Source: Providencia vermicola (GTDB lineage Bacteria > Pseudomonadota > Gammaproteobacteria > Enterobacterales > Enterobacteriaceae). Taken from it: DNA of 64,000 nt. How positions within the stretch are numbered: the stretch's first letter is position 1; the number at the start of each line of letters is the position of its first letter. The notes under the pieces are model-generated. The model saw only the letters and a list, made by a program, of their open reading frames with translations, was not told where the DNA came from and searched no databases. The translations under genes were made by a program, and so were the position numbers. The DNA lies in assembly GCF_010748935.1 (NCBI RefSeq), contig NZ_CP048796.1:871001-935000 (forward strand), written 5' to 3'. Below are positions 51,986 through 60,504 of the stretch, one piece after another.

Positions 51986-52650
51986 TGTTTTGGTTAGTCT
52001 TCAGAAGAGAGCTAAAAATAGCGTTTAGAAGTTTTTCGGAATTAGTGAACCCTCTATGGTTTTTCCTTATTGTGATTACATTATTTCCTTTAAGTATTGG
52101 GCCTGAGCCTCAGTTACTTTCACGTATTGCCGTAGGGATCTTTTGGGTCGCAGCCATCCTTTCCTCATTACTTTCACTTGAGCGTCTATTTAAGGATGAC
52201 TATTTGGATGGTTCATTAGAGCAACTATTGTTAGCCCCCCATCCACTTTTTATAACGGTACTCGCGAAAGTGATTGCACACTGGTGTGTAACGGGGGTTC
52301 CCTTAATTTTATTATCACCTATTGCTGCATTGATGCTCTCTTTTGATGCGAGCACGCTATTAGTACTCGCAGGAACCTTATTACTTGGTACGCCTATTTT
52401 GAGTTTTATTGGGGCGATCGGTGCCGCCTTAACGGTATCTCTGAAAAAGGGCGGGGTGCTTGTCAGTTTACTTGTGTTGCCTTTATATATTCCCGTGCTT
52501 ATTTATGCAACCGGAACAATGGAAGCTTATAGTTTTAATATGCCACTAAATAGCTATTTAGCTATTTTGGCTGCTTTGTTAGCCGCGAGTGTCACCCTTT
52601 CTCCCATCGCAATTGCCGCGGCATTAAAGCTTAATGTGAGTAATAGCTAA
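51985..52650 (+). CDS. ccmB: Haem exporter permease subunit
   Basis: CcmB is the six-helix membrane partner of CcmA. The 221-residue length matches E. coli (220) and the sequence is intact: MFWLVFRRELKIAFRSFSEL, VNPLWFFLIVITLFPLSIGP and LERLFKDDYLDGSLEQLLL are characteristic. The start overlaps the ccmA stop. No further ccm gene lies before the regulators at 52.9 kb; a hairpin ends the transcript 26 bases downstream. Either the other genes are elsewhere on the chromosome or the maturation system has been lost. Confidence 0.93.
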   Translation: MFWLVFRRELKIAFRSFSELVNPLWFFLIVITLFPLSIGPEPQLLSRIAVGIFWVAAILSSLLSLERLFKDDYLDGSLEQLLLAPHPLFITVLAKVIAHWCVTGVPLILLSPIAALMLSFDASTLLVLAGTLLLGTPILSFIGAIGAALTVSLKKGGVLVSLLVLPLYIPVLIYATGTMEAYSFNMPLNSYLAILAALLAASVTLSPIAIAAALKLNVSNS

Positions 52651-52675
52651 TAGCCCAGTTAATATATCAAGTCGT

Positions 52676-52724
52676 CAACATATGCTAGGTCATTGGAATG
52701 TTTTTATTTACCTAGCATGTGTTG
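52676..52724 (+). terminator. Probable terminator after ccmB
   Basis: CAACATATGCTAGGT and ACCTAGCATGTGTTG pair over 15 bases with one mismatch around a 19-base loop. No strong T-run follows, so termination is probable rather than certain. Confidence 0.6.
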
Positions 52725-52770
52725 TTATATCTAATTTGTAATAAGTTGTGTCTTTTATATATATTCTTAA

Positions 52771-52782
52771 GTTAACGTTAAC
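52771..52782. promoter_or_regulatory. GTTAACGTTAAC palindrome, candidate XRE operator
   Basis: A perfect 12-base palindrome about 145 bases before the first XRE-type start codon. The same 12 bases recur inside that gene at 53144-53155. Autoregulation by the encoded regulator is a possible reading (inference). Confidence 0.45.
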
Positions 52783-52927
52783 ATTTGCAGTGCGTTATTT
52801 TTTATCTAATTGAATATTAATATATTTTCATTGTTTTATCTCATTGTGCTCGCTTGTGAAAAAGACTTTAAATATTGCGGGTTAGATGTATAATTTAAAG
52901 TGTGTTAAAAATATAAAGGATATATCA

Positions 52928-53242
52928 ATGGATAATAGAGAACTAAATAGTATTGTTTCGTTATATTTTAAAAATTTGAGGAAAAAAAATGGAATGACTG
53001 GCTATCAATTAGCGAAAAAGCTTGGTTTGAGCCAGCAGCAACTTTCTCGTTATGAAACGGGTAAAGTGAATTATAATATCACGTTGATTAATCAATTAAT
53101 GATAGAGTTAAACGGTGATTGGGCTGATTTTATAGCTAAAACTGTTAACGTTAACAATCAGATTGTGACTGAAAAAACGATAGAAGAGAATAATATATAT
53201 CTGAAGGTTCTTAATAAAACACCGAAATACTATTGGTCATAA
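52928..53242 (+). CDS. MrpJ-like XRE-family regulator, first copy
   Basis: A 104-residue DNA-binding protein. The ATG at 52928 follows AAGGATATATCA; an in-frame ATG at 52886 lacks a site. Residues about 10-70 are a Cro/CI-type helix-turn-helix (YFKNLRKKNGMTGYQLAKKL, then LSQQQLSRYETGKVNYN). The SQQQLSRYE motif marks the MrpJ group, which in Proteus mirabilis is encoded with fimbrial operons and balances adhesion against motility. It lies ahead of an ecp pilus operon. A second relative lies 1.1 kb on. Confidence 0.85.
   Translation: MDNRELNSIVSLYFKNLRKKNGMTGYQLAKKLGLSQQQLSRYETGKVNYNITLINQLMIELNGDWADFIAKTVNVNNQIVTEKTIEENNIYLKVLNKTPKYYWS
53144..53155. promoter_or_regulatory. Second GTTAACGTTAAC palindrome, inside the XRE gene
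   Basis: Exact second copy of the 12-base palindrome, about 373 bases after the first and within the coding region. A paired operator allowing looping is a speculative use. Confidence 0.35.
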
Positions 53243-53443
53243 CGTTATATCATTAACTAATTTTATCTTTGCTTGTCTTCTTAAATGGGTAATACTTTGA
53301 ATGCAGTTTTCAGTACCGCATTATGGCGATAATTTATCGGATTCTATCGGGCATTAATTTTAATCTAGAGTGCATAATCACATGGATTAAAATACGTTAT
53401 TTACGTGAGATGTATAAATACTGTTGAATTTCACATTACCCAA

Positions 53444-53504
53444 CAGCTCATTCATTACAACAAAGTAAGAGTGGTTTCTTATTCGTTACATAATGGATGA
53501 GCTG
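53444..53504 (+). other. Large hairpin in the gene-free gap
   Basis: CAGCTCATTCATTA pairs with TAATGGATGAGCTG (one G-U wobble), with a nested TAAGA/TCTTA stem inside the loop, and AAATTTTTTATA following. It may be the terminator of the first XRE transcript or part of an RNA element. Confidence 0.5.
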
Positions 53505-53543
53505 AAATTTTTTATAGAACAGTTAATCTAATCTCATTTCTCT

Positions 53544-53557
53544 TTGATGCACATCAA
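53544..53557. promoter_or_regulatory. Perfect FNR box without an adjacent gene
   Basis: TTGATGCACATCAA matches the FNR consensus TTGAT-N4-ATCAA at all ten fixed positions. The nearest downstream start codon is 800 bases away and the upstream gene ended 300 bases before. The site implies an oxygen-responsive promoter for something not visible as a protein. Confidence 0.6.
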
Positions 53558-54355
53558 GCTAAACCTTTCTTATAAAAAGCAAACATAAAGTAATCTTAAC
53601 TAATCAAAAGAAATGATAAACACATAGCTCAAATGTAACGGCTATAAACTAATTTTGATTTATGCCACCATTGTATTATTAAAAGGAAGCGAGTATTTCG
53701 CCATTCAAACATTTTTATCTTATCTTTCCTTTGCACATGTCACGCTTTTCAAACCTTATTTATAAAAATTAAGCCAATCAGTCTCTGTTCTTCCTGAATG
53801 CTCATCTGCTCTATTGGACTTTCCGTGCTCTATCTTTTTAGTAAGCAAGTATTAGCCATGAATTATGGCTAATATATTGTTGTAGGGGATCGCGGGAAAA
53901 CTTAACGCGCTTTCCGTTGTACATAGGTTATGGTCAGAAAAATCCTAAAAAAATGTTTGAATATGAGTAATAACACCTATAAAGAGTACTTTTACTGAGC
54001 AAATAGATAATTACTAGGTTTATTTTTGAACAAATTAATCATTATCGGAGTAATTTTTCTGTTTGAATATTGTTGTTTATGTCTAAATGTAAATATAAAA
54101 CCTTATTTTTAAAAAGGTTATACATATATCTTCTTGTTAATGTTGATTTTTTTGCTTTTTTGTCTTCTGTCTTTGTTAAGAATACTTATTTTAATAGCTT
54201 TCCACTTTCTATTTATGGGTTTTGATTATCGAAATCGATTATACAAATTTACATGTTAGTTTTACTATCTCCCCACAATAAATTTTGAGCGTGAATTTGA
54301 TTTATCCATTAAAGTATTTCAAAAATCATATTTATTCTTATATAGGGTAAGGTTT

Positions 54356-54676
54356 ATGGATTATCTGGCAGATGAAATAAATAAAAAAATCGGGGCGTAT
54401 ATAAGAAGAATAAGGAAAGAAAAAAACTATTCGGGTTACCAGCTAGCTACAATGTTAAATGTTAGTCAACAGCAAGTTTCTCGTTATGAAACCGGCCAGA
54501 CAAAACTTACTTTTGAAATGGTAGATGGCATACTGCTGGCATTAAATAAAACATGGAAAGATTTGTTTAATGCAGTAATGGATGAGCATGATAACGAAAG
54601 AATTAAAGATGCGATAAAAAAAGATAGGGTTTACTATCATATCTTAAATAATGTCTCCAATAAAATTTGGAACTGA
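54356..54676 (+). CDS. MrpJ-like XRE-family regulator, second copy
   Basis: A 106-residue relative of the first copy: YIRRIRKEKNYSGYQLATML, then VSQQQVSRYETGQTKLTFEM and KTWKDLF. TAAGGTTT precedes the ATG. It ends 217 bases before ecpA and on the same strand, so it is the more likely local regulator of the pilus operon. E. coli controls ecp with the LuxR-type EcpR, which is absent here; an XRE protein in its place would be a regulatory exchange (inference). Confidence 0.87.
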   Translation: MDYLADEINKKIGAYIRRIRKEKNYSGYQLATMLNVSQQQVSRYETGQTKLTFEMVDGILLALNKTWKDLFNAVMDEHDNERIKDAIKKDRVYYHILNNVSNKIWN

Positions 54677-54781
54677 TTATAACTATTAGGTTTTTCATAT
54701 CATATATTTTTTAATAATGACCTTAGGGTAGATGCTTATTTTTATATCCTATGTGTTTTGATCCATTAATCGTTTAGTAAA

Positions 54782-54800
54782 TAGAATGATTATCATGGTT
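54782..54800 (-). promoter_or_regulatory. Fur-box-like site upstream of ecpA
   Basis: On the minus strand AACCATGATAATCATTCTA matches 14 of 19 Fur-consensus positions by eye, with the central ATGATAATCATT palindrome intact. It lies about 95 bases before the ecpA ATG. Iron control of the pilus is a possibility only. Confidence 0.4.
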
Positions 54801-54893
54801 TTTTATTGTATTTAATAAAGAATCCTGATGACAGTATTCTTTATGCTATGCAATTAATTTTTTTGTGTAATAGATAAAAATAGAGAGAATAAT

Positions 54894-55517
54894 ATGTTTA
54901 ATAAAAAAGTGACGTCAATCGTGCTTTCATCATTAATTGCAGCTTCTTTTGCCACAGTGGCGAATGCTGAGACTCGTACTGCTCAAGCAACTGCAACTTG
55001 GCAAGCAACAGCGATTAAAGATACAACGAGCATGTTAGTTGTAACTCCATTAAAAAGCCTAACCTTTAATTATGCTGAAGGTCAAAAAAGCTTTAACCAA
55101 CAAAATGGTGCATTCGACATTGCTATTCAAGGGCAAGCAGGCGCAACAGATTTTAAATTAGCATCAAAGATTGTTGCTAATACATTAGCAAGAACGACGG
55201 ATGATTCTAAACTCACTGTTGGTGTTAAATGGAATGGTGAAGACCTCAGTAAAACAACAGACACAGTATTGATTGATACTTCAAAAAATCTGACATCTGG
55301 ATTAGATAACTTAGCTGCTGATGGTATTTTCAATGGCTCTGAGCGTGCAACTGACCGTGGTGAATTTACATTCGTTATCGCGGGTGCTGAATCAGAAGGT
55401 GCAGCAGCTGACTTTAATTCACTCACTGATGGTACTTGGGATGGCGATGTAAAAGTTCAATTTACTGCTACGTGGGATGGTGATTTTTCTCCTGTTGAGC
55501 CGGCTCCAGAAGCATAA
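54894..55517 (+). CDS. ecpA: E. coli common pilus major pilin
   Basis: EcpA is the shaft subunit of the ECP (Mat) pilus. A signal peptide ends at NAETR (near residue 26). The mature part follows E. coli EcpA closely: AQATATWQATAIKDTTSMLV, VTPLKSLTFNYAEGQKSFNQ, and KVQFTATWDGDF at the end. At 207 residues it is 12 longer, owing to a C-terminal SPVEPAPEA tail. It opens the operon and is followed by a hairpin that should limit transcription into the assembly genes. Confidence 0.93.
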   Translation: MFNKKVTSIVLSSLIAASFATVANAETRTAQATATWQATAIKDTTSMLVVTPLKSLTFNYAEGQKSFNQQNGAFDIAIQGQAGATDFKLASKIVANTLARTTDDSKLTVGVKWNGEDLSKTTDTVLIDTSKNLTSGLDNLAADGIFNGSERATDRGEFTFVIAGAESEGAAADFNSLTDGTWDGDVKVQFTATWDGDFSPVEPAPEA

Positions 55518-55550
55518 TTGTTGATTCGCTTAGTCTATTAATTAACTGAC

Positions 55551-55597
55551 ACGATAAAGATAATATAAGGATATAGTATCTTTATCGTCTTTCTTTT
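55551..55597 (+). terminator. Attenuating hairpin between ecpA and ecpB
   Basis: ACGATAAAGATA / TATCTTTATCGT, a perfect 12-bp stem, followed by CTTTCTTTTT. It lies 33 bases after the ecpA stop codon. Partial termination here would give many pilin transcripts per chaperone/usher transcript. Confidence 0.75.
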
Positions 55598-55610
55598 TAA
55601 ATTATTTATT

Positions 55611-56297
55611 ATGATAAAGAAAACAACTGTAGCCGCAATATTATTATCATTATTACCATTGAAAAATAGTTTGGCTGTTAATGTCGGTAATATTACTGAA
55701 ATTATTGACTCAAGCCAAGATACATTAGCCAAAGAAGTCGAAAATACAGTTAATACAGCAAGATTAGTGAATTTAACTATCGAAAAAATAGATTCGCCTT
55801 TAGATAATGGAAAAGTAGTATCAGTAACTGATCCTAATGAAATATTATCAACACCTGCCAATTTAATTTTGCCAGGAAATGCTAAAGATGTATTTAAAAT
55901 TATTTATCAAGGGCCAAAAGACGATAAAGAACGTTATTATCGCTTAAATTGGAAAGACGATCCTATTGGAGAAAGCGCGGCAACAAAAAGCGCGAAATCT
56001 GCATCGGCGACGACTTCAGCAACAATTAGTACCATACTTGTCGTATCGCCTAGAATAGAAAAATTCAATTATAAATATGCAAACTCACAGATTTCTAATA
56101 CAGGAAATAGTACGTTTCGAGTTGTTGCATCTGGTCCTTGTTTAGCATCAAAACAAAAAAGTGGTGTGGATGGGATATGTCGAGAGCGTTATTACTTGAT
56201 GCCTAATTTAGCGGTGAAATTACAATTTGTCGATCTCACAAATAAGAAATCTAGTGTAGGTATTTGGCACAAAGGAGAGTTCATTGTTGTCAAATAA
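55611..56297 (+). CDS. ecpB: ECP pilus periplasmic chaperone
   Basis: EcpB escorts pilins to the usher in the alternate (CS1/ECP) chaperone-usher path. A signal peptide (MIKKTTVAAILLSLLPLKNS) precedes an immunoglobulin-like chaperone body. TLAKEVENTVNTARLVNLTI, IYQGPKDDKERYYRLNWKDD and ISNTGNSTFRVVASGPCLAS track E. coli EcpB; two cysteines (in GPCLAS and GICRER) probably pair. The 228-residue length fits (222 in E. coli). The ribosome-binding site is weak. Confidence 0.92.
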   Translation: MIKKTTVAAILLSLLPLKNSLAVNVGNITEIIDSSQDTLAKEVENTVNTARLVNLTIEKIDSPLDNGKVVSVTDPNEILSTPANLILPGNAKDVFKIIYQGPKDDKERYYRLNWKDDPIGESAATKSAKSASATTSATISTILVVSPRIEKFNYKYANSQISNTGNSTFRVVASGPCLASKQKSGVDGICRERYYLMPNLAVKLQFVDLTNKKSSVGIWHKGEFIVVK

Positions 56298-56316
56298 TGA
56301 ATAATAGGCTTTAATC

Positions 56317-58812
56317 ATGCGTAAGAGTGTTCTTGCTATATCAATAATGAGTATTATTTTTTCCAATTCTATTAATGCTAATGACATAAAAAGCATTAAA
56401 ATTGGCGGGTATATTATTCCTCCTGCATTTGTTATGGCCTTAGAGGAAGGCATGTCTGTGCCAGTATTCTTACGATTAAACGATGCGGCTAGTAGCAATC
56501 AAAGCGAAGATAAAATTGCCGATGCAGTTATTGTTATTGAACATGATAAAATAAAATTAGCAAGTATTCATCTTATTGATTCAACACAAGGACCACAATT
56601 AAATAGCTTACTTATCGAAACATTAGAAAAGAAGAATAATGTGTTTTTTGACGAAAACAGTGATATTTCTATTGATAGTAATGCGACTTTGAAATTGAAT
56701 ATATCTTCATTTAACTTATCTCTAGATGTAGATAAAGCAGCATTCTCCCCTAAAGAACGCGTTAGACGATTTTCACTTGGTGATTCGTCAGTAAATAGGT
56801 TTTCAGCTGTTGTCAATTATGATTTGGGGGTTTTCCAAAGCCATGTAAAGAACGCAAAAAACTCATCCAGTAGCTATTTCAATTTAGATACGTTATTTGC
56901 CGCTGCCGAGCATCATATAAATATTAATGCTTCAGCTTATAGTATTGGCAAGTCAAATTCTAACGTTGAGCTTTATCGGGCTATGTATGAGCGTGATTTT
57001 AATGGTCTTCGCTTTGCATTAGGTCTGATGAGTACATGGAATTTACAGTCTATTGCCAGTTTAACAACGCTAAGTAGTAGTAAAATTTATGCGGCATCAA
57101 TTGGTAATCACTCATCAAGTGTTGTGGCAAATAAACAGCAATCGCTAACACCGATATATGCGTTTTTAAATAGTCCTGGTGAGGTTCGAATTTATCGGCA
57201 GGGCAAGTTATTAAATATCCAAAATTTCCCGATGGGTAACTATGAGGTTGATACGAGTGTATTACCTTATGGTATTTATGATGTCACCATTGAAACGGTT
57301 GTAGATGGCAAAGTGGTAACGACACAGAACCAAACGATTAATAAGTCATTCGGAGCGATAGGACGAAATTTCGATAAAACAAACTGGGAATTATACGGCG
57401 GCTATGTTGATTTTGATAAAAAATATTATGTCAGGAATGAAAATTCCCATAGCCAATCACCAGAAAAGAGTTATTTATTAGGTATCTCTATTGCTAGAAG
57501 TTTTCCGGTACTGTCCGGTTTAAGCTTAACGATGTCTAATTATGGTTTTGACAAATTTTTTGTTAATGAAACCAGTATCAATGTGGCTTTAAATGAATAC
57601 ATCTCTCTTTCATGGCAAGGCATGATGGAAAATCATGGTAGCCATAGAAATATTGGAACTGTTTCTCTGACGATACCTGAAGGATACGGTTCTCTGTGGG
57701 CATCAAGAGAAAAAACAGTTATTAAAGGCGATTTACCCCTTTATGACGCGGATAGCTATTCCTATGGTGGTACTTTCAATTTTGACAAAATTATTGATCG
57801 AGCAGGGACTTTTACTATCAGTAATACCAAAGACCGTCGTGTAGGCAGCGATTCAATTAACTATGAATATGGCAATACATTATTTTCTGGTCGTTATGGT
57901 ACGGTTGGATTAAGAGCTGGCGTTCAACGTTATCATTATGATAACCAAAGCAGTACAAACGAAAAATACATTAATCTCGATTTCTCATTGCCTCTATCGA
58001 CTTGGTTAAGCACGGGGGTTTCATCGACCAATGGTAATATCAAAGCTAATATTTATGCGAATAAGAACTTTGAAGATTCACCAATTACAAATGCAGGGCT
58101 TTCTGTTTCGAAGTTAGTCCGTGACAAGAATAATGGCGAGTCTGATTTTTCTACATTAGCTTATGCTTCTTACGATATGAAATATAACTCAGGAACGATC
58201 ACAGTTAATCGTCCTGATGGTGATAGGCTAAATGGTAATTTAACGTCTAGAGGTTCTATTGCTTATAGTGATGGCACGATCATGCCTAGTGGTCAACAAG
58301 GTAAATCAGGGATCATTATAAATTCAGCGATCACGGGTAATGGCAGTATGGTTGCAAAAGTTAACGGTCAAAATTATCCAATTAGTGGGAAAAATACGTT
58401 TATTCCACTATCGCCATATTCAGATTATGAGATTCAATTAATGAATGATGGGAAATCTAAAGATAGTTTTGACATTATTTCAGGAAGAAATAAGTCTGTG
58501 ACATTATACCCGGGTAATATCGCTTTCTATCAACCCGAAGTTAGGCAACTCGTCACCGTCTTTGGTCGACTCAAATCACCTGACGGTGAATTTATTAAAT
58601 ATGCTTCAATTCGTAATCATATTGGTAGAACAAGAACCGATAAGAACGGTGAATTTTCAATGGATGTCGATGTTCGTTATCCTGTCATTTCTCTCTTACA
58701 AGATGATGAAAAAACAATTTGTGAGGCAGATTTAAATTTAGAAGGTGCACGCGGTGCTTTGTGGGTTGGTGATGTCACCTGCGAACCTCAATCATCTCTT
58801 GCAAAAAGATAG
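56317..58812 (+). CDS. ecpC: ECP pilus outer-membrane usher
   Basis: The 831-residue usher (841 in E. coli) forms the outer-membrane assembly pore. A signal peptide ends near INA-NDI. An N-terminal chaperone-binding region, a central beta barrel (IGRNFDKTNWELYGGYVDFD, YTVGLRAGVQRYHYDN-like strands) and C-terminal domains starting near LVTVFGRLKSPDGEFIKYAS follow. RKNHIGRTRTDKNGEFSMDV-type sequence (here NHIGRTRTDKNGEFSMDV) is typical of CfaC/EcpC ushers rather than FimD. It starts 19 bases after ecpB. The frame is intact. Confidence 0.93.
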   Translation: MRKSVLAISIMSIIFSNSINANDIKSIKIGGYIIPPAFVMALEEGMSVPVFLRLNDAASSNQSEDKIADAVIVIEHDKIKLASIHLIDSTQGPQLNSLLIETLEKKNNVFFDENSDISIDSNATLKLNISSFNLSLDVDKAAFSPKERVRRFSLGDSSVNRFSAVVNYDLGVFQSHVKNAKNSSSSYFNLDTLFAAAEHHININASAYSIGKSNSNVELYRAMYERDFNGLRFALGLMSTWNLQSIASLTTLSSSKIYAASIGNHSSSVVANKQQSLTPIYAFLNSPGEVRIYRQGKLLNIQNFPMGNYEVDTSVLPYGIYDVTIETVVDGKVVTTQNQTINKSFGAIGRNFDKTNWELYGGYVDFDKKYYVRNENSHSQSPEKSYLLGISIARSFPVLSGLSLTMSNYGFDKFFVNETSINVALNEYISLSWQGMMENHGSHRNIGTVSLTIPEGYGSLWASREKTVIKGDLPLYDADSYSYGGTFNFDKIIDRAGTFTISNTKDRRVGSDSINYEYGNTLFSGRYGTVGLRAGVQRYHYDNQSSTNEKYINLDFSLPLSTWLSTGVSSTNGNIKANIYANKNFEDSPITNAGLSVSKLVRDKNNGESDFSTLAYASYDMKYNSGTITVNRPDGDRLNGNLTSRGSIAYSDGTIMPSGQQGKSGIIINSAITGNGSMVAKVNGQNYPISGKNTFIPLSPYSDYEIQLMNDGKSKDSFDIISGRNKSVTLYPGNIAFYQPEVRQLVTVFGRLKSPDGEFIKYASIRNHIGRTRTDKNGEFSMDVDVRYPVISLLQDDEKTICEADLNLEGARGALWVGDVTCEPQSSLAKR

Positions 58813-58824
58813 TGAGAATTTTAA

Positions 58825-60432
58825 ATGAATAAAAATATACTTTTTATATTTTTCATTTGCTCCATATTAAATGGTTTAACAAGTGTGACTGCTATTGGGG
58901 CGAATGTGTCTAATAGCTATGTTTTTATAGAAAACAACGTTGACAATGAATTTTTTATTACCCCAAGAACAACAGACCCGCGTTTCTCGGGATCGAATAA
59001 ATATACTCGATATTCTGGTGATTCACAGCGAAGTTTAGGCTATATGGGATATGTGAATACTGGAATTGTCGCGAATCGTAATATTGATATTTGGTTAGAA
59101 AACTCGCAAATAGATAGACCTTTTACGGGAAACCGATGTATGCGGGGTTATTGCAATGATAATAGCGGGTATTGGCCAGCTCAGTATCTTGGTAAAGATG
59201 GCGCGTATAAAATCGTACAGAGTAATACGAATGGCCAGTCCAATTATGCTCGAGGCATATTCAGTGATTCTGCATATCAATATTTTCTCACATTACCTGT
59301 TGGTTCAGCAGAGACATACAGTTATCGAGCTTGTATGACCACGACAGATTACGATCCAAGTAAGGGGGAGTCTTGTCGAAGTGTTGGGGGGAACATTATT
59401 GCTTCTCATGAATTTAATATTACGAAATCAGGTCATATCAAATTAACGTCAACGGGGGCGTTACAAGAAATTTTTATTGATAGTAATGGTAACCCAAGCA
59501 TTGGTCTTGGTTCTCAATTTTGCCGTATAGGTATTATTGGTAATCAAAATGGGATTATTTGCCAAGTTATAGATCATGAAACAAAAGGCGATATATTTAA
59601 TAATATTCGTCTGAGTTTAAAAATAAATTCAACACTAATACCGTTTACACCAGCCGCAAACAGTATTCTGATAGGCCCTGATGATGGGACAAATCGGTGG
59701 TATAATTATAATACAACATATCAAGCAAACTATTATTTTCAAAATAGTAATAAGCATGTATCTATTTTTTTATCGAACACTTTTTTGAAATTACTAATAT
59801 CTAGAGGTATTGATTTTACTAATAGCCAAGAGTTTTTTACCTTTTCATTTACAAATACTGCGGTACCTGAATCAGGCTATTATGAATTTACACCTTCCAA
59901 TATGCTAATTATTAAACCTAGAGATTATGGAATTAGCATTATACCAACAGATTTTAACCCGAAGCAGTCTAAAACAGGAAAGGTTGGAAATGATGAACCT
60001 CCTATTGAATTTAATTACATTGTGACGACAAGTGGCCCAAGACAGGCGGATTCAATTACAGCAAAAGTCGATGGTCCAACGATAACCTTAAAAGGACGAA
60101 CATATTGCCTTTTCTCTTCGGATGATGACAAATTCAAAGTGCCTTTTTCTGCTTATTTATCATTTAAAAATGAAAATGGCTCACAGTCTTCTTATCGAGC
60201 AAATTGCGATAGTAATGAAATATCACTGAAAAATGCATTTTGGGAAGAAACGCCATGGGATAAACCTAATCAAGATTTAGGCTCTTTTTATAGAACTCAT
60301 TTAGATCTATCGTTTCCCATGAATGATTCCAACTCATTTTTTACATTAGATGGTATTGATTGGCTCGGAACAGTGTCTGCTAGCGGAACGGTAGTCGTGA
60401 AAGCCATTTGGACAGGTCCAGATATTCAATAG
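58825..60432 (+). CDS. ecpD: ECP pilus tip adhesin
   Basis: The 535-residue EcpD (547 in E. coli) caps and may polymerise along the ECP fibre and binds host cells. A signal peptide ends near VTA-IGANVS. Two beta-rich pilin-like domains follow, the first to about residue 290 with several cysteines (RCMRGYCND, YRACMTTTD, GESCRSVGG), the second in the C-terminal half ending SASGTVVVKAIWTGP. It starts 12 bases after ecpC. The length and order ecpA-B-C-D-E match E. coli exactly. Confidence 0.9.
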   Translation: MNKNILFIFFICSILNGLTSVTAIGANVSNSYVFIENNVDNEFFITPRTTDPRFSGSNKYTRYSGDSQRSLGYMGYVNTGIVANRNIDIWLENSQIDRPFTGNRCMRGYCNDNSGYWPAQYLGKDGAYKIVQSNTNGQSNYARGIFSDSAYQYFLTLPVGSAETYSYRACMTTTDYDPSKGESCRSVGGNIIASHEFNITKSGHIKLTSTGALQEIFIDSNGNPSIGLGSQFCRIGIIGNQNGIICQVIDHETKGDIFNNIRLSLKINSTLIPFTPAANSILIGPDDGTNRWYNYNTTYQANYYFQNSNKHVSIFLSNTFLKLLISRGIDFTNSQEFFTFSFTNTAVPESGYYEFTPSNMLIIKPRDYGISIIPTDFNPKQSKTGKVGNDEPPIEFNYIVTTSGPRQADSITAKVDGPTITLKGRTYCLFSSDDDKFKVPFSAYLSFKNENGSQSSYRANCDSNEISLKNAFWEETPWDKPNQDLGSFYRTHLDLSFPMNDSNSFFTLDGIDWLGTVSASGTVVVKAIWTGPDIQ

Positions 60433-60504
60433 TACTGTTCGAGAATCGTGTTATCTCTTATGTTTGAATAAATACACTGACTTTAATTTAGTGTGGTCAA
60501 TGAT

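Larger units (their letters stand above)
53243..54355. other. 1.1-kb gene-free gap between the two XRE regulators
   Basis: No credible reading frame on either strand; strongly A+T-rich. It contains a structured hairpin (53444-53504) and a perfect FNR box (53544-53557). A small palindrome, ATCGAAATCGAT, lies near 54228. It could encode an untranslated RNA or be a long regulatory region; I saw no invertible-switch repeats. Confidence 0.55.

Noticed and set aside
53243-54355. A fim-type invertible switch ahead of the pilus operon
   Set aside because: No pair of matching inverted repeats at switch spacing and no recombinase gene was found; the visible inverted repeat is only a hairpin.
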